Assembly (NCBI GenBank): GCA_026416065.1
Contig: JAOAFW010000143.1
Span: 1 to 12,317, forward strand
DNA: 12,317 nucleotides
Reading direction: 5' to 3'
Source of the DNA: Fimbriimonadales bacterium
GTDB lineage: Bacteria > Armatimonadota > Fimbriimonadia > Fimbriimonadales > GBS-DC
The translations under genes were made by a program, and so were the position numbers. The notes under the pieces are model-generated. The model saw nothing but the letters and a program-made list of their open reading frames with translations, was not told the DNA's origin and ran no database searches. Of the stretch, positions 6,441 to 12,317 are shown one piece after another (positions within the stretch are counted from its first letter, which is position 1; the number at the start of each line of letters is the position of its first letter).

Positions 6441-6974
6441 ATGGCTGAGGTGCTTGTTCTGAACCAGAACTTTGAGCCGCTGAACATCTGCACGATGCGC
6501 CGCGCCGTGAACATGATTCTCACGGGGAAGGCGGAAGTGGTGCTGACGAACGGGCATTATGTTCGAACGGTGTCGGGGGGCTTTGAAGCGCCGTCGGTGG
6601 TGCGCTTACGCTATATGGTGAAGCGTCCGCTGCCGCAGGTGCGTGTGAGCCGCCGCGCGATCCTCGCACGCGACAACTACACCTGCCAGTACTGTGGGCA
6701 TGTGTCGCGCGACCTGACGGTTGACCATGTGCTGCCGCGCAGTATGGGCGGGGGCGACACTTGGGAGAACTTGGTGGCATGCTGCCGTCGGTGCAACCTG
6801 GTGAAGGGCGACCGCACGCCGCAGCAGGCGGGGATGAAGCTCGCACGCAAGCCGCGCCGACCGACCTTCGTGCCCTACCTCAGCCTCACGCAGTACGCGA
6901 AGGCAATCTCGCGCGAGGCATGGCGCGACTTCCTACCCATCTACGACGGGTTCACACCCGAAAATCTGGACTAA
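6441..6974 (+). CDS. HNH endonuclease family protein (McrA-like)
   Basis: This 177-residue cytosolic protein has two parts. The N-terminal part (1-65) opens VLVLNQNFEPLNICTMRRAV and continues ILTGKAEVV, as in a widespread family of small stand-alone bacterial HNH proteins. The HNH domain (72-130) has zinc cysteine pairs C82/C85 and C115/C118 (CQYCG, CRRCN), the catalytic D95-H96 in TVDHVLPRS, N110 in WENLV, and NLVKGDRTP. All core HNH residues are present, so nuclease activity is plausible, but no target is known for this family. It is not an IscB/Cas9-type protein (no RuvC or bridge helix) and has no adjacent methylase or terminase. AAGGAGG (6424-6430) lies 10 nt before the ATG. Expression probably depends on read-through of the leader terminator. 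A GC hairpin follows the stop. Confidence 0.88.
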   Translation: MAEVLVLNQNFEPLNICTMRRAVNMILTGKAEVVLTNGHYVRTVSGGFEAPSVVRLRYMVKRPLPQVRVSRRAILARDNYTCQYCGHVSRDLTVDHVLPRSMGGGDTWENLVACCRRCNLVKGDRTPQQAGMKLARKPRRPTFVPYLSLTQYAKAISREAWRDFLPIYDGFTPENLD

Positions 6975-6976
6975 GT

Positions 6977-7006
6977 GGGTGCGACGGCGTCCGCGCCGTC
7001 GCGCCC
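6977..7006. other. 13-bp GC hairpin between convergent HNH and small membrane-protein genes
   Basis: GGGT (6977-6980) plus GCGACGGCG (6981-6989) pair with CGCCGTCGC (6994-7002) plus GCCC (7003-7006) around a TCCG loop, with one T-G wobble. The hairpin starts 2 nt after the HNH stop codon and ends 2 nt before the end of the gene on the other strand. There is no T-run on either side, so it may act as an RNA-stabilising end or a weak bidirectional terminator. Confidence 0.55.
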
Positions 7007-7008
7007 TC

Positions 7009-7212
7009 TCACCTGCTCCAGGCAATCAACGCAACGCCTACGATTATCATCAAGCCGCCCCGCGCCAGAAACCAGAGTCTCGGCGCAAAGCCCAGCGACT
7101 GAACCAGCTCCCACTGCCAACGCCGCCACGGGAGAATCGGCTCGCCCCGTACTGCCTCAAACAGATAGACTACGCCCAATCCCACCAGCCCAATACCAAT
7201 CAGGCGCAACAT
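7009..7212 (-). CDS. Small two-helix membrane protein of unknown function
   Basis: This 67-residue protein has two hydrophobic segments (about residues 2-20 and 46-65). They are joined by a basic, tryptophan-rich loop containing PWRRWQWE, so both ends are probably on the same side of the membrane. I do not recognise a named family. It is judged a real gene because a GGTATAAT element lies just upstream, the composition is convincingly membrane-like, and it neatly fills the space between the methyltransferase gene and the terminal hairpin. The start codon is 6 nt after the -10, with no ribosome-binding site, so a leaderless message is likely. Co-transcription with the upstream cluster is also possible, as the gap is only 16 nt. 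Confidence 0.7.
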   Translation of the reverse strand: MLRLIGIGLVGLGVVYLFEAVRGEPILPWRRWQWELVQSLGFAPRLWFLARGGLMIIVGVALIAWSR

Positions 7213-7218
7213 AAGCAG

Positions 7219-7226
7219 ATTATACC
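7219..7226 (-). promoter_or_regulatory. GGTATAAT -10 element giving a leaderless ATG
   Basis: On the minus strand GGTATAAT is followed by CTGCTT and ATG 7212. The geometry is the same as at 1406-1420: -10, six bases, start codon. A consensus -35 is absent at 16-18 nt; TTGTAT lies 20 nt upstream. Confidence 0.6.
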
Positions 7227-7228
7227 GC

Positions 7229-8002
7229 TCATGGCTTCCTCAGTATACAATACAAATTATTCACAAAATAATCCCCTACCAGTGGCAAATGGCGCAACAG
7301 GCTGAACACCTGCACCACGGGGTGACGACTGCAATTCGGTTGGAAAAACTCCACCTCGAATCCTGAATTGTAGATGATGCGTTTGTAGTCTCGAAACGCC
7401 AGCATGTTCATTCCCAAGTCGCGATAGGATTGCAGTGGGCGCCCGACACGCTTAGCGGTAGCGTTCAGCACGAGGCGGTCGGGCAGCAAGATATGTGCCC
7501 ACGGCAGATTGACGCCAATAAGCCGCTTAATCGTGTCGTGGTCGCCGAAGGGGCTGTTCCAGAGCGGTCCGATGGCAGCGTAGAGCCGCCCGCCTGACTT
7601 GAGCCGTGCGCGCATATCGGCAAGCACTTTGGGCAAATCCATCACATGCTCGAAGGTGTCCTTACTGGTCATCAGGTCGAAGTCGCCCTCGTTCAGGTGG
7701 GCGATGTCGATGCAGTGAAACTCCACGCGGTCGGCGAGTTCGGGATAGTTGAGTTGCAGGTTGCGCTGGGCGAATCGGATGAGGCGTTCGTTCAAATCCA
7801 CGCCCACCACGTGCGCCGCGCCTGCCTTCGCCATATCGATGCAGAGACTGCCGTGTCCGCATCCCAAGTCCAGCACGCGCTTGCCCTGTAGGTCGGGCTG
7901 TCCGCCGAGGCGGTTCCAGAAGCGTGGATTCTCCCACACGCCCCGCTGGAAATACGCTACATCCGCCGGCTCCAGCTCGACTACAGACGGGTTCGGATCC
8001 AT
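7229..8002 (-). CDS. Class I SAM-dependent methyltransferase
   Basis: This 257-residue protein has a Rossmann-fold methyltransferase domain. Motif I is VLDLGCGHG (43-51), the acidic end of strand 2 is GVDL (67-70), D99 lies in the adenine-contact region, and MTSKDTFEHV (111-120) matches the motif IV region of UbiE/Coq3-like enzymes. The C-terminal third (from about 150) is specific and has a membrane-skimming or lipid-binding look (LPWAHILLPDRL, LLRHLPLVGDYF), suggesting a small-molecule or lipid-linked substrate rather than RNA. Substrate is unknown. The ATG lies inside the end of hisS (22-nt overlap), so translation is probably coupled to hisS. The 3' end is followed 16 nt later by the small membrane-protein gene. 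Confidence 0.88.
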   Translation of the reverse strand: MDPNPSVVELEPADVAYFQRGVWENPRFWNRLGGQPDLQGKRVLDLGCGHGSLCIDMAKAGAAHVVGVDLNERLIRFAQRNLQLNYPELADRVEFHCIDIAHLNEGDFDLMTSKDTFEHVMDLPKVLADMRARLKSGGRLYAAIGPLWNSPFGDHDTIKRLIGVNLPWAHILLPDRLVLNATAKRVGRPLQSYRDLGMNMLAFRDYKRIIYNSGFEVEFFQPNCSRHPVVQVFSLLRHLPLVGDYFVNNLYCILRKP

Positions 8003-9246
8003 TCGGTCAGTTCCACCTGGCTAACAGTCATCTGCTCGTGGGTCTGCAGGTCTTTCACAGTAGCGGTGCCCTGTTGGAGCTCGGATTCGCCCAACAGCAC
8101 GGCGTAGCGTGCGCCACTGCGGTTGGCAAGGCGCATCTGCGCTTTAGGGCTGCGCCCTTCCAGGTCGAACTCGGTGGGGACGCCTGTCGCACGCAGTTGT
8201 TGCGCGATTTGCAGAGCAACCGGACGCGCCGCGTCGCCAAAGGCGACCACATAGGCGTCCATCGTAGGCGGTTCAGGCAGAGGCATGTTCAACGCCTGCA
8301 GGATGAGCAGTGTACGCTCCACGCCGATGCCCACGCCCAGTGCGGGGGTCGGCGGACCGCCGAGTTCTTCCACCAGCCCGTCGTAGCGCCCGCCACCGCA
8401 CAGCGCGTTCTGCGAACCTAATCCCTGTTCCGCCACGACTTCGAATGTCGTGCGTGTGTAGTAGTCCAGCCCACGAACAAGGCGGTGGTCGCGTACATAC
8501 GCCACATCAAGGGCTTTGAGCAGCCCCTGCAGGCTCTCAAAATGCGTGCGACACTCCTCGCAAAGATAGCGGTCAATTGGCGGGGCGTCTGCAGTAATCT
8601 GGAAACACTCCTTGCAGTCCAGAATACGCAGAGGGTTGCGTTCCAGTCGCGCCTGACAGTTTTTGCAGAGTCGCTCGAGGTTTTCACGCCCGAAGTTGCG
8701 CACCCCTTCGCGGTAGGCAGGGCGGCACATCGGACACCCGATGGTATTCAGGCGCAGTTCCAACAGGTCGTTGGGCAATCCCAGCGATTGGAAAAAGCCC
8801 ATCACCATCGCCAGCAGTTCCGCATCGGCGAGGGGATGCGCCGCGCCGAAAATCTCCGCCCCGAACTGGTGCGCCTGCCGATAGCGTCCTTTTTGTGGAC
8901 GCTCGCCTCGGAAGAAGGGCGTGATATAATACAGCTTTTGCACGCCACCTGCGCTGTATAGCCCATGCTCCAAGTAGGCGCGAACCACAGGCGCAGTCCC
9001 CTCCGGTTTCAGCGCGTAGCGTTCCTCGCCTCGCTGGAACACATACATCTCTTTGGACACGATGTCGCTGGTCTCGCCGACAGTGCGCTCGAACAGCTCT
9101 GCCGTCTCCAGAATGGGAGTGCGGATTTCGCGATAGCCGTACTGATGCATGTGGTCGCGCCAGCGTGCCTCAACATACTGCCAGAGATGGCTCTGCTCCG
9201 GCAGCACATCGTTCATCCCTTCTAATGCTCGATACTTGAGTTCCAT
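7981..9246 (-). CDS. hisS: Histidine-tRNA ligase
   Basis: This class II aminoacyl-tRNA synthetase charges tRNA-His. At 421 residues it has the normal bacterial length. Motif 1 region: GYREIRTPILE (37-47). Motif 2: FFRGERPQKGRYRQAHQFG (111-129). HisA signature: RGLDYYTRTTFEV (258-270). Motif 3: ALGVGIGVER (302-311). The C-terminal anticodon-binding domain follows from about 330. The insertion between motif 2 and HisA has four CxxC pairs (CPMC 171, CKNC 194, CKEC 211, CEEC 229), which could hold one or two zinc ions. I recall similar cysteine-rich insertions in some other bacterial HisRS. The ATG follows the VKOR-DsbA stop codon by 2 nt without a visible ribosome-binding site, and the end overlaps the methyltransferase start, so this is a tightly coupled operon. 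Confidence 0.98.
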   Translation of the reverse strand: MELKYRALEGMNDVLPEQSHLWQYVEARWRDHMHQYGYREIRTPILETAELFERTVGETSDIVSKEMYVFQRGEERYALKPEGTAPVVRAYLEHGLYSAGGVQKLYYITPFFRGERPQKGRYRQAHQFGAEIFGAAHPLADAELLAMVMGFFQSLGLPNDLLELRLNTIGCPMCRPAYREGVRNFGRENLERLCKNCQARLERNPLRILDCKECFQITADAPPIDRYLCEECRTHFESLQGLLKALDVAYVRDHRLVRGLDYYTRTTFEVVAEQGLGSQNALCGGGRYDGLVEELGGPPTPALGVGIGVERTLLILQALNMPLPEPPTMDAYVVAFGDAARPVALQIAQQLRATGVPTEFDLEGRSPKAQMRLANRSGARYAVLLGESELQQGTATVKDLQTHEQMTVSQVELTEWIRTRL

Positions 9247-9248
9247 CG

Positions 9249-10397
9249 CTACTGTGGAGAAGCGTTGATTTGTTTGCCGATGTATTCCTGTATTTTCGGA
9301 TTCGCGTTGAGAGTTGCCATCAACGCGCCCATGCCACGCGCGGTATACATCTTGCCCTCGTAGACAATTATAAAGGTCGGTGTGGAACTAACGCCGAGTT
9401 TGCTACCTTCCTCGAAGTCCCGAAAGATGGTTTTGAAGTGTACCTCTCTGTGGTTGTCGACGGCGTGGCGTACCTTTTTGCTATCCAGCCCGAGCTGCTC
9501 TGCGATGTTCTCGATGCGTGCAGGGGTCAGTTCCTGCTGGCTTTCGAACAGCGCGGCGTACATCTCCCAGAACTTGCCTTGCTTACCAGCCTCTTCTGCT
9601 GCTGCTGCCGCCGCCCAAGCCATCGGATGGATATTAATCAGCGGATAATGCCGAAACACGAAGAATGCTTTGTCACCCAGTTGTGGGAGTATTTGAGTTT
9701 CCAACATTTCGTAAGCCTGTTTGCAAGCGGGGCACTGGAAGTCGGAGAACTCCACGATGATTAGAGGCGCGTTCTCGTTGCCCTTGCGCCAGCCCTGACC
9801 GTTTTGATAAAGTAAGGCGAGCTTTTCGTTGTCGATCTCTGTCTCATCCGTGCCGCTTGCCTTGTTCCACTGCCAGCCACCATACGCCAGGCCCGTGACA
9901 ATCAGCACCAGAGACACTGCAACCGACTGCAGCAGCTCGCGGGTGAGCATGCCTGAGGCGATAGGTGCACCCCGCAGCCCGATGATAGAGAGAAGCCAGA
10001 TAAGCAGGTTTGTCCCTGCAGCACCCAGACACCACCAGCATGGGGTGCCTTTCTCATACAGGTTTAACACAAAAAGTTGTACATAAGTGAAGTACACGAA
10101 CGCCAGCAGTCCCAGTGAACCCAGCGCCGCCAACAATCTGCCGTATACCCGCCACTGCTCTGGGTATTGCAAGCGCGACAACGCCAGCACCAACAGCACG
10201 CCAAAGTAGCCGAACCCCAGTGCGGCCACCGGTATGCCTGCGATGCGCGAGTAAGGTGAGCTCGCCACCTCGTTGCAACCGCCGCCCGTGCAAGGCAGCG
10301 CAAAATCCGCCGAGTGCGAGATCCACAACAGGGCAGAAATCACCATGCCTATGGACGCAAACAGAACAATCAGGCGGTTCAGGACAATTGCATTCAT
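9249..10397 (-). CDS. VKOR-DsbA fusion: self-contained disulfide-bond-forming membrane protein
   Basis: This 382-residue protein oxidises cysteines in exported proteins. The N-terminal half (1-175) is a VKOR-type quinone reductase with about five membrane helices, loop cysteines C36 and C41 (PCTGGGCNEV) and the quinone-side active site C120-WW-C123. The C-terminal half (about 200-382) is a periplasmic DsbA/DsbG-like thioredoxin domain with CPAC at 222-225 (EFSDFQCPACKQAYEM) and the cis-Pro loop SSTPTF. Such fusions are known from cyanobacteria, actinobacteria and others; the DsbA domain passes electrons to VKOR and on to the quinone pool. ATG 10397 is chosen because GGAGG lies 9 nt upstream; a TTG at 10406 in the same frame overlaps that site. 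It heads a coupled unit with hisS. Confidence 0.95.
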   Translation of the reverse strand: MNAIVLNRLIVLFASIGMVISALLWISHSADFALPCTGGGCNEVASSPYSRIAGIPVAALGFGYFGVLLVLALSRLQYPEQWRVYGRLLAALGSLGLLAFVYFTYVQLFVLNLYEKGTPCWWCLGAAGTNLLIWLLSIIGLRGAPIASGMLTRELLQSVAVSLVLIVTGLAYGGWQWNKASGTDETEIDNEKLALLYQNGQGWRKGNENAPLIIVEFSDFQCPACKQAYEMLETQILPQLGDKAFFVFRHYPLINIHPMAWAAAAAAEEAGKQGKFWEMYAALFESQQELTPARIENIAEQLGLDSKKVRHAVDNHREVHFKTIFRDFEEGSKLGVSSTPTFIIVYEGKMYTARGMGALMATLNANPKIQEYIGKQINASPQ

Positions 10398-10419
10398 ACA
10401 AGACAACCTCCAAGCAAAA

Positions 10420-10427
10420 AGTATACC
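10420..10427 (-). promoter_or_regulatory. GGTATACT -10 element for the VKOR-hisS operon
   Basis: On the minus strand CAGGTATACTTTTTG precedes the GGAGG ribosome-binding site and ATG 10397. It lies in the 36-nt gap after the upstream gene's stop. The octamer is identical to those at 1406-1413 and 6208-6215. No -35 is evident. Confidence 0.55.
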
Positions 10428-10433
10428 TGTTCC

Positions 10434-12317
10434 TCAGCGTGCGACGCCGTTTCCCTCGTAAGCATACCCCCAGTCTTTGCCGCCGATGAGGTACTCCAGT
10501 GTTGCCATCAAACTCATCAAAAAGATTACCGCTGCTGCGATGGTCTTACCGAGTAGCAGCGCCACCAACGCAGTCAGAACGCCGACAGCAACTGCCTGAT
10601 TCAGTACGAGCGCACGACTCACGAACCGCAGCAGGGTATCGCGCAGCCAATAGACTACCATAAAAACTGTCGCTATGGTTAGCAACATTTGCACGGGCGC
10701 AAATTGCCATCCCAGCGCGTTCCACCATTGGCTGAGCCAGCCTGCCTGACGCTGCCACGGCTGAAGGGCATCTAATCCCACCGCCAGTGCCGAAACCATA
10801 CATCCGACGCCGAGTAAAAGGAGACTGAGAATGACCGTTTGACGCACCGAAGCCGGAAAACGAAAGATGCCGGTGAAAATTCCAATTCCGAATCCCAGCG
10901 CGAGTGTTGCAGGCGCCCAGGCGTCCAGTGCCGCGCCCAACATCGGCACGCCCAGCAGTGCGATGAGCAGCCCATATGCCATACCCAGTGCGGTCCGCCC
11001 CCGTGCGCCCAGCCAGCAGCGTCCTTGACTTTCCAGCCAGCTGGCTGGCAAAAGTATTGCTGAAGCCACCCCAAATCCCCAGAACCATTCGTTGACAGCG
11101 AACATCGAACCGTCGCCGCCGAAGCTTGCACTGAGGAGCGAACGTCGTATACCATAGCCGCCCGCAATCAGGACATCAATAGTTATTACACCAAGTGCGA
11201 TGGTGCTCGCACCGCCAAACAAAGGCATAGTCCCCCAGCGCGACAGAAACGCCATCGCGAGGCTGAGGATTGTCCAAAACAGTGCGAGCCAGCTGCCGAT
11301 AGCCGCCACATCACGCGCATAGTCACCTGTCCAATACTCAAACGGATAGTAAGCATAACCGATTGCTACTGCCGGTGCAAGGCAGAAAACCGCCAGCCCA
11401 ACTACGAAAACACGCCTCACAATGCCATGCAACCAATGCGCTCGCCAGAGTGCTATTCCCACACCTAACCAACCCAGATACAGCACAAAGAGTGCTGTAT
11501 AAAGAGCAGGCGCAATTTTCTCACGCGCTTGGAGCCACTCTGCAGTGCGCTTCAGTGCGTTCCCATGCCACTCAATTCCTACAGTTTCCGTCGTTTCTCG
11601 CAGAGCGATGCGTGCCAACCATCCATTCCAGTAGCGATGCCAATCCGACTGACGCATTTCAAATGCCGGGAAACCCGACCAGTCGCCCCTGAACTCTCCG
11701 GTGAGCGCACGATAGAGGGTAGGCGCGATGTCCACTTCGCGAATCACGCCATTCCAGCGGGTGCTGGGCGAGGTCAATAAACCGCTCGGCTCACGCGCTG
11801 CATATCGCACCACACAACTCAGCCTCACTTTTTCAAAACTCAACTCCTTCAGTGAGGGAATACCTACCACCCACACCTCTATCCCTTCTGCTAATAATAG
11901 CTCCAGTGCTTTGTAGTCCCAGCGGGCAAGCTCCACCACCGCCCAATCGGCTCGCAGTCGGAGGAAGCCAAGCCGCATCGACTCTAAGTTCGGGTAAAGC
12001 TGTGCTGAAGCGATTCCTTGCTGATTCAGCGCAATTAGCGTGTAGCGGCTAGGGGAGGGTGAGTGCGGAGTAGAGAGAAATACTCCTCTCCGCCCGACTC
12101 GTTCAAGCCGTGATGCCAGCGTCATACGCAACAAATCATTTCCAGACGATACACGCGATAAGGCAAGCTGATACCCAGTTCGTTCGGTTCGGACAGTGGT
12201 GTTAAGCTGCAAAGATATGGGGCGCGCCTGCTCCAGGACCGTTTCGCTCCCTGTTGCGAAGAAGAATGGCTCGCTATTTCCCTTTCTCCAGACTACCCAA
12301 GCGGACTGATAAGGCAC
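10434..12317 (-). CDS. Large multi-pass membrane protein with alkaline-phosphatase-like N-terminal remnant (5' end outside window)
   Basis: The frame runs off the right edge, leaving 627 residues ending in TGA at 10434-10436. A GTG sits exactly at the edge, but the true start is probably further out. The first ~265 residues are soluble. Around 176-206 they contain PSGLLTSPSTRWNGVIREVD followed by IAPTLYRALTG, resembling the metal-site strand and the DIAPTLL motif near the end of alkaline-phosphatase/sulfatase-superfamily domains. The rest (about 270-612) has about eleven membrane helices, with a polar loop SFGGDGSMFAVNEWFWG (398-414). Proteins with an extracytoplasmic phosphatase-like domain before a polytopic region occur in several phyla, with no known function. 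Catalytic residues of the phosphatase fold, if any, would be outside the window. Confidence 0.75.
   Translation of the reverse strand: MPYQSAWVVWRKGNSEPFFFATGSETVLEQARPISLQLNTTVRTERTGYQLALSRVSSGNDLLRMTLASRLERVGRRGVFLSTPHSPSPSRYTLIALNQQGIASAQLYPNLESMRLGFLRLRADWAVVELARWDYKALELLLAEGIEVWVVGIPSLKELSFEKVRLSCVVRYAAREPSGLLTSPSTRWNGVIREVDIAPTLYRALTGEFRGDWSGFPAFEMRQSDWHRYWNGWLARIALRETTETVGIEWHGNALKRTAEWLQAREKIAPALYTALFVLYLGWLGVGIALWRAHWLHGIVRRVFVVGLAVFCLAPAVAIGYAYYPFEYWTGDYARDVAAIGSWLALFWTILSLAMAFLSRWGTMPLFGGASTIALGVITIDVLIAGGYGIRRSLLSASFGGDGSMFAVNEWFWGFGVASAILLPASWLESQGRCWLGARGRTALGMAYGLLIALLGVPMLGAALDAWAPATLALGFGIGIFTGIFRFPASVRQTVILSLLLLGVGCMVSALAVGLDALQPWQRQAGWLSQWWNALGWQFAPVQMLLTIATVFMVVYWLRDTLLRFVSRALVLNQAVAVGVLTALVALLLGKTIAAAVIFLMSLMATLEYLIGGKDWGYAYEGNGVAR

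Noticed and set aside
6262..6974. HEARO/omega RNA with IscB-type nuclease
   Set aside because: The protein is a 177-residue HNH without RuvC or bridge-helix segments, and the RNA is shorter and lacks the HEARO layout as I know it.
1..12317. Mobile elements, CRISPR arrays, tRNA or rRNA genes
   Set aside because: No direct-repeat arrays, transposase or integrase genes, terminal inverted repeats or tRNA cloverleaf found by eye; gaps are too short for most of these.

Overview
This window is a compact bacterial chromosome segment of fairly high G+C with very short intergenic gaps. It holds ordinary housekeeping genes (hisS, panC) and several poorly characterised families (a DUF5682-like C-terminus, a UPF0173 hydrolase, a DUF2231-type membrane protein). 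I see no insertion sequences, integrases, tRNA/rRNA genes, CRISPR arrays or phage genes. The gene mix, GC-rich coding style and several start codons lying 6-8 nt after a -10 box (leaderless-type starts) suggest a deep-branching, perhaps thermophilic lineage such as Armatimonadota or Chloroflexota. That placement is inference only.

Layout. At 2-604 (+) is the 3' end of a DUF5682-like gene, converging on a UPF0173 metal-dependent hydrolase (649-1353, -). The hydrolase is divergent from a two-gene + operon: a membrane-anchored YyaL/DUF255-like thioredoxin-fold protein whose active site reads SxxC (1420-3114), and a short aldo/keto-reductase-like protein that appears to have lost most of its catalytic tetrad (3114-3782). 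Those stop codons overlap the end of a - strand cluster read from 6184 down to 3775: DUF2231-type membrane protein, sugar-phosphate isomerase (SIS) protein, panC.

The most unusual part is 6245-6440. Here a good sigma70-type promoter is followed by a ~150-nt structured RNA. It can fold either into a closed multi-stem domain held by a long 5'/3' stem, or into an intrinsic terminator that uses the 3' strand of that same stem. It lies directly before an HNH-endonuclease gene (6441-6974, +). I could not match it to a known riboswitch, 6S, tmRNA or HEARO/omega RNA, so it is a candidate undescribed cis-regulatory RNA or small RNA.

Downstream, a perfect GC hairpin separates HNH from a second - strand cluster read from beyond 12317 to 7009. 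Its order is: multi-pass membrane protein with an N-terminal alkaline-phosphatase-superfamily-like remnant (partial), VKOR-DsbA fusion, hisS, class I methyltransferase, 67-residue membrane protein. hisS and the methyltransferase are tightly coupled to the VKOR gene (2-nt gap and 22-nt overlap).

A recurring GGTATAMT-like -10 element (M = A or C) without a clear -35 precedes several genes on both strands. At some of them the start codon follows by only 6-8 nt. This gives an organism-level view of promoter use inside this one window.
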